Under the pieces are notes generated by a model. That model was given only the letters and a program-made list of their open reading frames with translations. It did not search any database and was not told where the DNA came from. Below are positions 45,496 through 59,570 of a stretch of 64,000 nt of DNA, piece after piece. Within the stretch, counting starts at the first letter, position 1. Every line of letters starts with the position of its first letter. The position numbers were made by a program, and so were the translations under genes. The DNA is from Rhexocercosporidium sp. MPI-PUGE-AT-0058 (Eukaryota; Ascomycota; Leotiomycetes; Helotiales): positions 1,426,001-1,490,000 of the forward strand of contig JAGTJL010000005.1 of assembly GCA_020746875.1 (NCBI GenBank), in the 5' to 3' direction.

Positions 45496-46641
45496 GATGC
45501 CATTGTGAGTTGTGTTGGTGGTAATGCTCTGTCTTCTAGCTGGAGAAGCAGAGGCTGGCGGGCTGGCGAGGAGGACTTGCTACGTCCTTTTAATGTGCGT
45601 ATCGGCCCAGCGAGCGGATAGGAAGAGGTGCAGATATATATGTACCGAGGTGAATGTATCTCTTGCGGTGTTGATTGAGAGAAGAGAGCAAAAGTGGTGT
45701 TCACGTCGTTACATTCGTCCGATATGTTGGGGTCAAGTCGACTTCTCCACGTCATCTTCACATGCCAAAAAGTGGGGGTGAGAGTGGACACTCAATGTCC
45801 CTGAGTAGGGAGGACAGAGCACCGTATTCTGATATGCAGAACGTGGCATTGAAGAAGTGGAATTATTTGGGATAGATGCATGCATGAGACGATGTGATTG
45901 AGATTGAGTATGTGTTGGAGGTTTGATTTGTGCCACGTTGTTTGTGGTTGTGAATCTTCGAGCTGGAGAAACGGGATTGACTCGTTGACAAGCGAGGCCA
46001 AATACTGAGCGTGGGGGAGTTGGCGATGGAATCTTATTGGAACCTGTGGTGGTAAACTGCTCGTCTTGCTAGAAGGTTGTAGGCCTGTCATATGTAAAAT
46101 ATCACTTCTGTGTAGAACAAGTTGAGACGAGATCTAATTGTGCGGTTGCAATAGAAATAATTTTTAAGTTATGTCCAATGGCCTCCCAAGGGCAGGAGCT
46201 GGCTTCACAACTACATATTGTAAATTTGGGAAGTAATTCATAGAATAGAATTCAAAATGCCTCTACGGATATATCCATTTGCATTTACAGCTACCCAAGT
46301 CCCCGAAAGAAAGGCGTGGGTGGATATTCGGGTACAACAAGTAGCCTGCCTGTAGCAAGATTATGACTTACTACTACAGTACATAATGTACAAACACAAG
46401 CCTCCATACAAAAAAGGGTCAGGTCAGAGGATACGTAAGAAAAGTTCTGCCCGGCCATATCCAACCATCAATTCTATATTCGCGTCTCTCTCAAAAAAGC
46501 AAAAACAGAAGAAGAAGTAGCATCAGTGTAACATAAATATCCGCTGCATGATTAGCATGTCATTATAGTAGAAATCTCCTTCTTTTCTACTTCTCCATCT
46601 CTTTTCACGCCTCGCCTTGGTTTGGTAGGTGGTAGGTATGG
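45496..46641. other. Intergenic region, no gene seen
   Basis: It carries the promoter of the ATP-grasp gene (adjacent to 45495) and the 3' end of the Mor2/Tao3 gene. ORFs at 45512, 45675 and 45792 are short, overlap on both strands and are not supported. Confidence 0.45.
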
Positions 46642-49600
46642 TTACAGCGGCTCTCCAGGACTCGTCGTCTTCTGCACATAAGCATTTGGGATTTTTGGGA
46701 CGCGAGGCGATTTCGGCGGCTGCGAGAGACCGCGACGTTCGGCTCGGAGAGTATCTCTCATGCGATCGTTATCACGAGATCGTCCGCCTGTGAGACGACG
46801 CATGCCGCTCCGAGTACCTTGCGCAAGGGGTTTGATCATGTTCTCGAGGAAGAAGGACCCTTCGCCTGGAGCGGCCGTTCGCTCGTCGTCGCCGTCTGAG
46901 AACACTTCTTCGATATAGTCATCATCGGAGGTGTAGGTCATTATGTTAGGGTGGGAGGTGGCTGATGCGGAGGGAGATGTAACGGAGCGGGAGTGCATGA
47001 TGGGTCGGGTACCCGGCGCGACATTGAAGGCCCCCGGGTTCATGGCATTAGAAGAGTGTTCGCGGCTTGGAGGAGGACGCATATCTGTAAACCCATTTTG
47101 GAAGGATGTGTTACTAGAGGTACTGGCGAGAGATTGGTGAAGAATCGGAAGAGTTTGCTCGTCGTAAAGCTGTGCGCCTGATTCGAATCCTTCGCTTGCA
47201 AATCCTGCTTCTGTGATCGTGCGTGATGATCGACCATCGCTTGTTGGACTTTGAAGGCTGTCTTCGAAGAAATCATCCAGGCTATCCAGCTTCATCACCA
47301 GGTCTCCGATATGCCCGTCTCCACGACCTTCATCCGACATCATCGTCTCCGTTCTCTCGGCGGCTGGGAAGTAGCCATACTGAAAGTCATCGACATGGAA
47401 CTCAACCTCTGGAGTTGGTGCTGTCTCGGGGTCAATATTCTCCGCATTTTGACACATGTAGAACACAGCATGAACATTGGCTCTCGTAGTCTCGGCATGC
47501 TTAGCAGGTACTGGAATCGACCATCCCGACTCCTCTGGGATTCCGAACAGACTCTGAGTACGCTCATATTCTTTTCGAATTGCCTTCGACGAGGACCTAG
47601 TCATGCTCATTCTTAGGTGATGCTTGTCCATGGACGTTCCTGTCATCGTCATAATGTTATCTAGCACTTCAAGTGCCTCCATGCAGAATTCTGTTTGTAG
47701 TAATCTCAAAAGTGGTGAAATGAGATCTGGTCCGTGCGAGGCAATCTCAGGCTTCTTCATATCAATATCGGGTATGATTGCGCAGAGAATACGCATTGTC
47801 TTCAGCTTGAACCATGGAATGTTGTTTGTCAGAAGGCCCATGAGGAAGGTCAGACTGCCAAAGTCCCACTGTGGGAAGAAAGCCTCTCGAATGGCCGATA
47901 CAAGCTGGGCTAGGAAGTCTTTGCTTGTTCGATATCGGGCAGCTGCAAACCCACTTAGTGCTCTAGAGATGGTGCTGCAACCTTGAGCTTCGGCGACGTG
48001 AGCGAGGATATCAGCACTCTTTGCGCTCTCGGCATCAATGGTGTCTTGATCCATTGCATGGAGGAACCTAGGGAAGTTGGCCAATACAGCGAACAATAGC
48101 CGGCTATCGTCTCCAATGAGATCATCATTTGGGAGCTGAACGAGTATGTTTAAGGTCTTCAGTGTCAAGTCGAGACACACAGACGATCGAAGTCCTTTGT
48201 GCACTAATTGCTGGAGGCCCTCGAAAGCTCCTTCCCATCTGAGGGGTCTCCCGTCGGCGAGAAGTAGTCGGACATTTGGATCACTCAAATCGAGTTTCCC
48301 AACAAGTTCTTCCAGCATATTCAAGGCCTCCAGGAACTCTCGTTCATTAATAGTATCCAAGCATGCGCATGTTGTCCAAAATAATTGTGGAAAAGTCATG
48401 AGATCCTGAGTATCCAATTTGCATATCAAGGTCTTGAGGGTAGTCAGAATCTCCATTGAGAATGTTTGGACATCAGAATCTTCGTCGGCAATCGTATTTG
48501 AGAGTCTGGCAAGCATATCTGCGAGCATCGGTTGATCCAGAGATGTGAGTATGCAACGAAATATTTGGAAAGATCGGCATGCCAAATGCCTCACTGGGCA
48601 AGATGTTGCCCAAGTCAAGGAAAGCTTTCCCCATTGCTCTTGAATGCCAGGATATGTCACTTCAAAGTTCTTGACGACCTCCGTCGTGAGGAATTCCATT
48701 CCGTTGGGAACTTTGTTTTCTTGGTCATCAACCTTGCCGTTATTGTCCTCATATGCCCAGATAACTTTTGAGTCGTGGCGGCGAATGGACTCGATGAAGT
48801 CTTCGATGGACTTCTTGGTTGGTGTGGTGAGCTCGTCGTCGATCTGCGATATGACCAATTCGTGGATGAGATGGATGAGCATTTCTCGAGCCTGTTCCTG
48901 TACCAAAGGGATATAGTGGTCCCAAAGCACAGTAACAACTTGGAGGAGCAGTGGTACATTTTCGGCAACGAGCTGAACTGGAGACACCATCAGATCGACC
49001 AGAAGAATCAAGGATAGTTGTCCAAGCGAGAATCCTGCCTGCTTGGCTCCGATGGGTAGTGCTTCAGCGAGCTCTGCGATATAGGGAAGCTTTCCGACAT
49101 CCGGAGGAGGTGGACTGAGTTCACGCTTCTCATTCGGTATCATAGCTTTCGGTGTGATCTGCATCAAGAGGAATTCGACGACTTTGACACCAGCAGGTGT
49201 ACTTGATAGGAAGACAACTATCTGCTTGGCGTACTCGACAAAGTTCTGTTCTCGGCGATCCAAACAGAGGGACATGATGAAATCTAGCACAAGTTGAACG
49301 TTGCCGGCATGTGGTCCTGTGGCGAGAGCCTGCCACAGTGCTTGCACTTCGTTGTGGAGCGCACTGCTCGATTTGATCGTGATTTCGAATAGATTTGTCA
49401 GAAGCACGTAAGATTGGGCTGTTGGTCCGCCGTTTGGATCAATTTGCAATTCGATAATCTGGATCCAAGGAAGAATAACCGCTACCATGTTTCGCTGAGC
49501 CCCAGATTGAAGCTGATTGAAATATGCCGTAAACTCAGAAAATATGATGAAAGCCAGTTCCGAGTGCTGCTTGGAAAGGCGCTTCGATATCTCAAATTGG

Positions 49601-52600
49601 GCAAGCTTGTACACAGCTTTGGTCTTGTCAGAAATACTGATGTCGTAGTCCTGAATTTTGGAGCTTTTCTGTTGTCTTTCTTCAAGAATTCGTAACATGT
49701 GGGCCGACTTCGATCGCATTTCGCTCTGCTCACTACCGAGTGTGTACAGTCCAACACCGAGTAATTTCCAGAAGGGCATCGGATAGTCAGGATGCTCAAG
49801 TACAACCTCAGTTACCACTTCGTAGTAGCTTTCCAAGACCTTGCCCATATCTGCGAGATAGCACCTGGCAATAGAATGCTCGAGCAGGTACGTGAATTCC
49901 TTATTGTGCACAATCAGGTTCTTCAGCGCTCTTCTTCCGATGACATGCATTCGATCACTTCCAGAGCTGAAAATAGTATCGATCCAGGATAGCATTCGTC
50001 TGATGTCAAACTGTAGGTTTGCTTGGCTCTGGGTCGTAATGCTGACCGGCCCTCCGCACAAGGCAGCCATTGCACTGAGAGCAGCTGTTCGAAGATTTCG
50101 TTTTTCGATTTCCATTGCGGCAGTGATTGTACCCCTTTCCCCAAGGGATTGCTGATCGATCATAGACTGTCGCATACTGTCTTCTCGTTGACGGATCTGA
50201 GGTTGGTTAGGCGAGTATCCGCACCAATCTTCCATCAGAGCAAAGGATGATTTCCTCGACTCGAAAGTCATCCATCGAGAAGGATCTTTGGTGAGGTTGA
50301 TACCCTCAAACAGCTCTTCCATCAGACCGCAATAATGTCTACGAAGCTTTTGGAACTCCCAGTCCATTTGAACTTCTCCATCCATGAGGAACAGTTTCAG
50401 GTCTTTGGTATAAGCGACTAGATTATTTAGGATCCAGTCACTTTGATGGACTTCTGGATCCTTCAAGAAGCGTGAGGTTAATCTGTAGACATGAGTGATC
50501 TCTGTTCGCAAGAGGTCTGTTCGTTTGTTTCTTCTCGGGCTGCTGACTGTCCGCTGATGAATGCGAGCTCTGGCGTCGTCGTTACATCGACTGACGGCAG
50601 TCTGTAGCTCCTCGAGAAGAGTCTTGTAAATGTTGACATTGATTGATCCTAGAGCAACGACAACCGCATCACGTATCGAAGTCGGATTGACTGGGAGAAG
50701 AGGAATGATGTACTTGAACAATGATCGAGCTGATGTAATCTTCTCTTGCGTCTGACTTGGTTTTGAGCCTTTCCGTAGGTGTTGAGCGGCCTGGGGTGAG
50801 GATTGCTGCTGGCCACCTTTGTCAGACAATGTTGTACATGCAACAATCAAATACAGTTTCCATTGCTCGATCAAAACTTCAGGTGGCGTTGTTGAAGATC
50901 TAGACAACATGCGACCACTACCAGTCTCGAATCGATCGAATGAGCCATACTGTGGGCCTCTTGTAACTTCAGACAGTGCCACAATACCTCGATACATTTG
51001 GAGAATTCGATTGCATATCAACTCTCGCCCAAGAGTGACAGCAAAAGGACATCGGTCATAGCTGATTCGGATAAGGTTCGGGAAGATTTTGAACCACAGC
51101 GTCGTATCGTAAGACACTTCACTGCTACACAAGTCGATCAAATAACTTTGTGAATTGCTCTTGCGCATCCCACGTTGCAGTCTGCTGCGTTCCGCAACAG
51201 ATAAATGCTCATCGTTGAAATCCATCACACGCATTGAGTCACCATCAAGGATGTGAATAAGTCTGCCATTGTCTTTTCCGAGGGCTGTGTCGAATTCCGT
51301 GATCAACCGCAAGACTGTGACCGCGAAAGCGCGTACTCTTCTCGACTGAGAGCACAGGAAGAACAATCCGTGGGACTCAACTTCATCAACATGGGCCCAG
51401 ATGCCCGAAAGATCGAGTTGCATGCCGCGCTTATCTGCGCTTCCATCTTCGGTAACATCAGCAGAAGCTTCCTTTATCTTGTGCTTAATCTCCTCAATCC
51501 AGATGTGCAAGAGCTCAACATATAGCTTGAGTGTACTCTCGATATGGCCAGGTCCAAGCATACCACCGTCTGACATTGTCGAATATCTGTCGTCGAAGTT
51601 GAATATGAACCGAGCGAACCCAATTGTGACTTGCTGAGCATGAGACTGTCGGGCAATGGATTTCAAGGACTGCGCCGAGGATTCTGCAATGTTGTATTGT
51701 ACATGTGCTGTCCCTGTGCATAGAAGGTTGACCAACGAATTAAATGGAATGTCAGCCGATAGGCAGCGTGGGAGAGCTTGCACTGCGACATGGAGAAGTT
51801 CGTAGAACCCTTGCTTTTGGTCGGAGTAGCTCTGGTGGTCATCACGGCGAGCGAAATTGAAGCTCTCAGCCAGAGGTGTCTTTGGTACAGGGCTATTGAA
51901 TTTCTCGTCCAAAACAGCCTGACCACCAAAGGTGTTGTCACAGATGATTGTGATCTTCCCGAGTATCTCACAGAACTTTGAGTAGTACTCTTTCGCCACG
52001 TCACTGAGGGCGTTCGTCCTGACCGGGCGAGACAAACGATCTTCCTGACTTCGGATTTCAGTTGGAGGAGGTGGAGGACTGCGAGGTGCAGTCATCAGAG
52101 GAGAAGTTGGCATTCGATCCCAGGACGGCAATGGGGCATAATGTTGTGGAAATGGCGGCCGTCCTTGCTCTCCTTTCTCGAGATCGGACATGATGGCAAG
52201 GAATGCTCTGATACCTATCACCATCTTTTCCGGCTCCAGTTGCTCAACTTTCAAGTCCCTGCCAGAAGCAAATAGGTCTGCATTGATCAGGGGAAACACT
52301 ATTGTTCTCAAACAGAAGTCCTGATGCTTGAATCCAATGATGCGTATTATCTGAATCAATGGTTCAGCAATTGTTGGGTCGGTCGAGAGGTATGTTCTCT
52401 TTCCGGGTGGTATGACTAGTTTGACGACCTCTTCCAGCTTCTTGATCGTCGAATTTAGCGTGTCAGAGGTGCGGTAAAGGTACGTCCAAAGTAGCCTTGA
52501 AATGACTTGCAAGCACAAAGGTCTGGCGAAACGGTCTTTGAATTTGGGCTGCAATGGGAGTACAAGCTGCAACCACTGAGTTGAAAAGGCTTCAACTGGG

Positions 52601-54750
52601 GATACGCAGAGCAAAGTAGCTGTCAATGGGAAAGCAACACCCCAATGCCGAGGCTTGACGAACATAGAAGCAAGGCGAGGCGCGATCGTTCCCAGTACTT
52701 CTGTCCATTTTGGCATGTTCAGCTCTGTGTTGGCTTTTGCCGCGATGGGAAGTAACAGAATTTCGAGGGCTTGGCAATACGCATACTTCAGCCGCTGACC
52801 ATGGGACCGGGCAAAGAATCGCCCAAGTGATATCATGAAATCGCAAGACTGATCCCAGGCATCTTCTGGATACACCTTGATCCGTAGGTGTTTCATTCCT
52901 CCAAGCACAAGCTCCATCCTCCCTTCAATCTCTCGATTGGCTGGTCCCTTGCCTATCAGATCCTTCTGTGACTTCTCCAGATCCGCAATGAACCTGTCCG
53001 CAACGCTTTCAAAATTGATCTCGCTCATGACTCCTAGCAATTGGCTGAAAAGATACCAATTTGCCATCTTCAAAGGCGAGTTATTGAGTTGATCCGCATC
53101 CGCAATTTTCAACTGGCCAAATATGATCCCTTCGAGCTTTTCTTCCATTTCGGGCGTTATACATGACAGTGTACTTTGTCCAATGACTTCCATCAAGACA
53201 CGACATAGTATGTAAATCGAAGCAGTAGAGCGGCGCTCGGCTTGGGCAACGAATTCTTGACGAGCGGCAATTGTAGGTTGATTGTTGGCAGTAAGTGCAT
53301 CTTCTGGCATCAGATGAGGAGGTTCTGTATTTCGTCGTAGGATTTGGCCTGGTTGCACTTTGGACTGAATGGACATGAGCACAAACCAGACAATATGCTA
53401 ATGGGATCCATACCTGTTGTAGTTGCACTCGGGCTTCACTAGCAGCGTCACTTTTGTTTTTACGCCATAACATCATTGAATCAATCAGAGGTTTAGGTTT
53501 CTGGCTTGCGATATGGCCCAGGGCCGAAATCAACTGGTCGAAGGTCGGGTCTACACCAGGGCCACATATATGCTCTATTTGAGGTTCAGGGTCCAGAGGA
53601 ACAGTAATGCATTGGCTGATTTTCTCCTCGGCCTGGGCAATAAACTGATTGGGCGTTATTAACAGGTACGCGAAGGGTATATACTGAAAGAACTGACTGA
53701 TGTAAATAGCACATGTAAAGCATATTCGCCAACGGTCTTGAGCTCCTCCTTATGGTGATGTCGCGAATGAGAATGATGGTGACGATGGTCCCTACTACTC
53801 TTTCCACTGTGCATGCGCTCCACCCGCTTCTGTGTTGTATGGTAGTTGCTATTCTCCGTGGCAGATGATGCCCGATCAGGTACTATTGTTGAAGTTGAGG
53901 AACTGAAGGAGGCGCCGCCGCCCAGGCCAACCAGGCTGTTTGCAAAGGTTGAGTCGCTCATGGTAGATGCATCAGTGCCCGCTGCAATGATCATCTGAGG
54001 ACTCAGCGGACTGGATGAAGCACTCGTGGAGCTCCCATTCCTCGAATGCTGTATGCCATGGACGATGCTCGTCTGTCGATTGTGGGCTTTGGACTCGGTC
54101 AACCCTCCTCTACCTGTGAGCAGGCGCGGGGAGAGGTTGAATGGTTGCGACTGAGGATCCGAGGAGAGGTTTCGTGCTGCAAAGGTCGCTGGTGAGGTCT
54201 GCTGCGAGGGAGGATCTCGAGGGTCTCGTCCGTCCGGTGAGAATCTCGAGAAGGTCGGAGTTGAGGCAGACGGTTTCAGGGCCTGGGTCGCATTCCAAAT
54301 ATCGAAGTCGATTGGAGCGAAACTGTTTGTCAGTCTCTCGCTCAGGCTGTCTGGTGGTGCTGCTGCTGCTTGCCCTAGACCTTGACCTTGGCCTGGATAC
54401 CGAGACCGAGTCAGTAAGGATGTAAGTGTTAGAGGGGTAGATAGAGTGAGGCTCAAGAGCTTTGAAGTTTCGAGCGTAGCCCTCCCATGAATCGTCAAAC
54501 AATAGCGGGAGGTAGCTCGATTCTTGACGTACCAGAACTCATTTTCAAGACCATCACGTGCCAGGGGTAGTTCTAAATCGAGGTGCGAATCCAGGGGCAG
54601 CGTCAGCTCGCAGACGATTGCAGTCCATCGCAGGTGAGATGGAAGCTGCTTTTCTTTATGTTGCAGGAGAAAAGGTTGATGGTATTTCCAGCATCGTCGT
54701 TTATTTTGCGAGGAGAACTCTCCCTGTGCTTGTGAAGCTCGACCGCTCAC
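46642..54750 (-). CDS. TAO3: Cell morphogenesis scaffold Mor2/Tao3/Pag1 (Furry family)
   Basis: Giant HEAT-like scaffold of the RAM/MOR pathway, acting with the NDR kinase at sites of polarised growth. Exons 54750-53698, 53644-53414 and 53364-46642 (introns of 53 and 49 nt) are in phase and give up to 2668 aa, in the normal size range. Recognisable Furry-family segments include EYALHVLFTS|FIAQAEEK across the first junction, RRSTASIYILCRVLMEVIGQ, LSEVTRGPQYGSFDRF, SIEDFIESIRRHDSKVIWAY and AILPWIQIIELQIDPNGGPT. The C-terminal 300 residues are disordered, Ser-rich and contain probable phosphosites. The N-terminal 350 residues are also disordered, with a His-rich tract before the core. The start is uncertain: the first 120 residues from 54750 look arbitrary and may be leader; a start nearer 54400 is possible. 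Confidence 0.93.
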
Positions 54751-56541
54751 CGCAACTGAGGGAAGGATAAATCATCGTGGAATTCAGCAGAGGCCAATTA
54801 ACAGTCACAGCTTAAGTCACAGCGCTGACCCCAGTTGGCGAGAGGCTCGAATAGGCTCAAGGAGGTCCAACAGAGCATTCTTGTCGGATGTCACAGGCGC
54901 TTGAAAACACGGAAGAGGGTACGGTCCACCTTCTATTTGTTCTAGAGATGTGCCCGTTTCCTCGCATCTCACTCACAGTTTGACCAACCCCTTCCGTTAG
55001 GACGTACCTACGCCTCCGAGGCATCTCAGCGTCAAGACAACCACCAAAGCATAATAGATAAAGTGGGGAGGATCAAAGCCACAACACACCCCTCACTCGG
55101 CTGATGCCCTCGGCCTTTTTGAACACGAGACGCGGACCCTGTTTTTGACATCCAAGCCTTCTTCAACGTTCTTGGGGTAAACATACTGCGTAGGATGCTG
55201 ATTTCAACATCGGCTCCTTCGGGTAGATCTCCAACCGTTGCCGGGAGATTTCCAAAACGCCCTCCCGCTCGTTTTTCAAAACATCCATGCAGCAAACTTT
55301 CTATGTGTGGCAAGGCACCCGCGGCTCTTGGACTCTGGTGGTGATAGGTTGGTAGTGCGAATTTTACGACGTGGCAAGTAGTCGTGGAGATCTTATAGAA
55401 GCGAGGTTGTTGTGGCTGTGGCACTGTAGGTAATGTCTGACTGTTCTTCTTATCTGTTCGTCAGAAGTGCGACGAATGATCCTATGCCTGCGTAGAAACT
55501 AAGCGATGGAGATAGGGGCTGGCCTGTCTCCTGTCAGCTGTCAGACTTATGGACTTCTTCCTTCAGCAGGAGAGAGATAGAGATCTGTAGGCTAAGGCTA
55601 AACCTAGGTACTGCCTGCTGTTGCCCTTGGGGAAATAGTACGAAAGGTAGGGTAGACATAATAAACTCGGCAAGTGTTCACTCTGTCACTCTGCAGGTAG
55701 CATCAAAGGTAGTACGGCATTTTCCTACAATTGTTCTAGAGCGAAGGAATACCCACCCAACTTCCCTCCTTGACGGAGAGGGGTACGAGTAGAACGAGAG
55801 GAACAGAGTAGAGGTAGGTTCCAGTAAGTACTGTTTGTCTGTCTAGCTTGTACAGCAGACACTCGGCAAATGGACAACTGAATCCCGAGGCGTATTCGTT
55901 CGTACTAAGTCGGGAGTGATGAGGCCATGACTCCTGTTGACTCGTGCGGAAACAGGCCGCGTGGAGGAATGGTGGTGGTGGTGGTGCATATCAAGGACAT
56001 GTTTTGGCGGCGGTGGGATGGAACCGAGGAGATTCCGCCAGTTTGGCGCGGGTCGGGGATCCTGTACTGTATGTGGTACTGTAGTGGCAGTGATGCCGGT
56101 AAATAAAATATCTAGATCCCCTCCACATGCGATCGCTAGCAACAAAGTCTTATTTCATTCAATTTGAATCGTTTCATTCTCAATCTTGCACACTCGAGAA
56201 TACCTGTCTGACATTCTCTTTTGCAACCTCAACCAAAACTCACTCACTCACCCATCCACCGACTCTTTCTTGCCACCTCGGCCGCCTATAGATCCGTGCT
56301 AAATAGTTCCGACCCGTCGAGACGAATCGCTTCCCGGCAGGTCTACAAGTTTACCACATCGCATGCCTAAATGAGACCACGCAGCAGCTGAATTACAACA
56401 CAGTCAGCCTCAATTTCAACCAGAGTATATCAACGCCAGAGACCCAAGTCCTCTGCCCTGTGTCTCCCCAGCATCTTTGTTCGATTGTCTCCTTCACCCT
56501 TCACCCTGTTCTGATTAGGCGCCCCACGTCCCTGACCGATC
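54751..56541. promoter_or_regulatory. Divergent promoter region of TAO3-like and CPR genes
   Basis: The 1.8-kb region separates a minus-strand and a plus-strand gene. An ORF at 55032-55424 (-) has a normal length but no leader, domain or homologous look. GGTGGT/ATGGTGG repeats lie at 55968-55986. The 250 bases before the CPR ATG are pyrimidine- and CAAC-rich, as expected of a leader. Confidence 0.45.
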
Positions 56542-58851
56542 ATGGCGCAACTGGACACGCTGGACATTATTGTCCTGGGCGTTCTACTTCTAGGGACTGT
56601 TGCATATTTCACAAAGGGCACATATTGGGGCGTTGTAAAGGATCCATACGCAAGCAGCTATGCTAATGCCAATGGGAACAAGCCAGGCAAGACGAGAAAC
56701 ATCGTGGAGAAGATGGAGGAGTCGGGCAAGAACTGCGTGGTCTTCTATGGTTCCCAGACAGGAACGGCAGAGGATTATGCCGCGAGATTAGCGAAGGAGG
56801 GCAAGAGCAGGTTTGGCTTGGAGACAATGGTGGCAGATCTGGAGGACTACGATTACGAAAACCTTGACACCCTCCCCGAAGATAAGATTGTCATGTTCGT
56901 CCTAGCGACCTATGGTGAAGGCGAACCTACAGACAACGCCGTCGATTTCTACGAGTTTATCATGGGAGAGGATGTCTCGTTTTCAAATGCCGCAGATCCA
57001 CCACTCGAAAACCTGAAGTTCGTCGCCTTTGGTCTGGGAAACAACACCTATGAGCACTACAATTCTATGGTTCGAAATGTTACAAAGGCTTTAGAGAAGC
57101 TGGGCGCGAAGAGGATTGGCGCTGCTGGTGAGGGGGACGACGGTGCTGGAACTATGGAGGAAGATTTCCTGGCCTGGAAGGACCCCATGTGGACTGATCT
57201 GGCTGAGAAGATGGGCCTGGAGGAGCGTGAAGCGGTCTACGAGCCAGTATTTGGTATCACGGAGAGAGAAGGGCTGACAAAGGACTCCCCAGAGGTCTAT
57301 CTTGGAGAGCCAAACAAGATGCACTTGGAGGGAACTTCAAAGGGTCCTTTCAATGCCCACAACCCATACATCGCACCAATTGCCGAGTCTCGAGAAATCT
57401 TCACTGTCAAGGACCGAAACTGTTTGCACATGGAAATCGATATCAGCAAGTCCAACCTTAGCTACCAAACTGGCGACCACATCGCAATCTGGCCTACAAA
57501 TGCAGGAAAGGAGGTCGACCGATTCCTCAATGTTTTGGGTCTCAAGTCAAAGGCGGACTCGGTCATCAGCGTCAAGGCGTTGGATCCCACCGCCAAAGTT
57601 CCCTTCCCAACACCGACCACGTACGATGCTATTGTCCGCTACCACATGGAAATCTGCGCCCCCGTCTCTCGTCAGTTCATTGCAACTCTGGCTCCATTCG
57701 CACCAACGGAAGCTGCTAAGGCTGAAATGGCAAAGCTTGGAAGTGATAAGGACTACTTTAACCAAAAGATCAGCAAAAAGTACTTTAACATCGCTCAGGC
57801 TTTGCACTCTGTTTGTTCTTCGGAGCCATGGACTGCCGTTCCCTTCTCGGCGTTTATCGAAGGTGTCAACAAAGTCCAGCCAAGATACTATTCCATTTCC
57901 TCCTCATCACTCGTCCAGAAGACTAAGATCTCTATTACCGCTGTCGTTGAGTCGTTGCATGTTCCAGGGCGGGAGGATGCTCTCAAGGGTGTTACTACCA
58001 ACTATCTCCTTGCTCTGAAGCAAAAGCAACACGGTGATCCTAGCCCTGATCCTCACGGACTCACATATGATATCACTGGTCCACGAAACAAGTATGACGG
58101 TATCCACGTACCTGTCCACGTTCGCCACTCCAACTTCAAGCTTCCTTCAGATCCGTCAAAGCCAATTATCATGGTCGGTCCTGGAACAGGTGTTGCGCCA
58201 TTCAGAGGATTTGTCCAAGAGCGAGCCGCACAAGCTAAGGCTGGAGAGAATGTTGGCAAGACCCTCCTCTTCTTCGGCTGCAGAAAGCAATCAGAAGATT
58301 TCTTGTACTCTTCCGAATGGAAGGTTAGTTCCAGCTCCCAAATCTCCAGATTGTAAATCCAAGTTCAGTACTGACACTGGAGCAGGAATACCAGGAAGCC
58401 CTTGGAGACAAGTTCTCCCTCATTACCGCCTTCTCCCGTGAAGGTCCCAAGAAGGTCTACGTCCAACACAGACTGCAGGAGCATGCCAAGGAAGTCAATG
58501 AGCTCCTTCTTCAAAAGGCTTACTTCTACGTCTGTGGTGACGCAGCCAACATGGCGCGCGAGGTCAACACTGTGCTAGGCAAGATCATGGCCGAGCAGCG
58601 AGGCATCCCCGAGTCCAAGGCTGAGGAGATTGTCAAGAGTATGCGTTCTGCAAACCAGTACCAGGTACGTGTTCTTTCTCGCATATTCGAGTCCCATCCC
58701 GTATTGCGTTTGTTTGCTCGTTCGTCCGTTCTTCCCGTGCTGGAGCCTAGGATTCCTTATCTATCACCCTCCCCTCGAATTCCACAACTAAGCAAACAAA
58801 CGAGCAAACACTGACAAACCATCTCATCTACAGGAAGACGTCTGGTCATAA
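56542..58851 (+). CDS. CPR1: NADPH-cytochrome P450 reductase
   Basis: ER-membrane diflavin reductase that passes electrons from NADPH through FAD and FMN to P450s, including the sterol 14-demethylase. Exons 56542-58323, 58386-58664 and 58834-58851 total 2079 nt and give 692 aa, the usual length. An N-terminal anchor (IIVLGVLLLGTVAYF) precedes the FMN domain (VVFYGSQTGTAEDYAARLAK, LATYGEGEPTDNA, FGLGNNTYEHYN). The FAD domain contains QPRYYSISSSS, and the NADPH domain contains MVGPGTGVAPFRGFVQER, FFGCRK and YVCGDAANMAREV. The last exon is 18 nt and encodes EDVWS plus stop, the invariant C-terminus whose Trp stacks over FAD. The start MAQLDTLDIIVLG is the conserved family start. Confidence 0.97.
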
Positions 58852-59512
58852 ACTATACATCTACCTATGCACCATTCCTACAACCCACCACACAATCAAA
58901 CACCCGCCCACGCATCAAATCTGCCGCCAGCAATCTCCCACCGGATTTGGATTAGACTCTTTCTCTCATGTTGCATACAGTCCCATTACGCGTCTCTACA
59001 ACACGTTTTTCATGACCGCATTGTGGCGGAGTTGGTGGGTTCGTTTGACTTGCTTGCTTGGTGGCTTGCTTTGATGGACTGGCTCATGGTTTGGTGCGTG
59101 CTGGAATGTAATTGGGATTGGAATCGGGATGCCCGCTTGTCTGCCACTTCGCCTTCTCAACTCTCCTCGGCCCGGATTCATTCATACTCTCGTATGGACC
59201 GATACGCGGCATTCAATCACCATGGACTGAGAGCTGTCGAGATAGCACAAGAGCACAACGTTGGCACTAACGCGATACGATGCGATTTGGAACTGCTTCT
59301 GTCACAGATCGTTCATACTCTTTTCTACATTCTTCGCTCTTCGTCCTTTTTTTTCCTTTTGTTTTCACATAGAATTTCTAGGGGGTGGGTCGGTTGAGGA
59401 AGGCGCCTGCTTGCCTCTCTGCTTGCCTACTTTTGTCCATCTTGCGCTGCGACATTCGGTGTGGTAGAAATTTTTTCTTTGAAATGAAAACTCGATTAAA
59501 CCGAACTAATAT

Positions 59513-59570
59513 TGGCTGGTTGGTTGATTGGTTGATTGACTGACTGGCTGGCTGGCTGGCTGGCTGGCTA
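59513..59570. repeat. Tetranucleotide microsatellite (TTGG/TTGA/CTGG)
   Basis: TTGGTTGA-type units pass into CTGG repeated seven times. Non-coding, about 660 bp downstream of the CPR stop. Confidence 0.85.

Noticed and set aside
43882..46641. A mycosporine biosynthetic gene cluster
   Set aside because: Only the ATP-grasp gene is present; no dehydroquinate-synthase-like or methyltransferase gene flanks it in the window.
54620..54750. First 45 residues of the long TAO3-like frame as a real N-terminus
   Set aside because: Composition is arbitrary and unlike the disordered region that follows; kept in the coordinates only because the true start could not be fixed.
55032..55424. 130-aa ORF on the minus strand in the TAO3-CPR promoter region
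   Set aside because: No leader, signal, domain or conserved block; consistent with chance.
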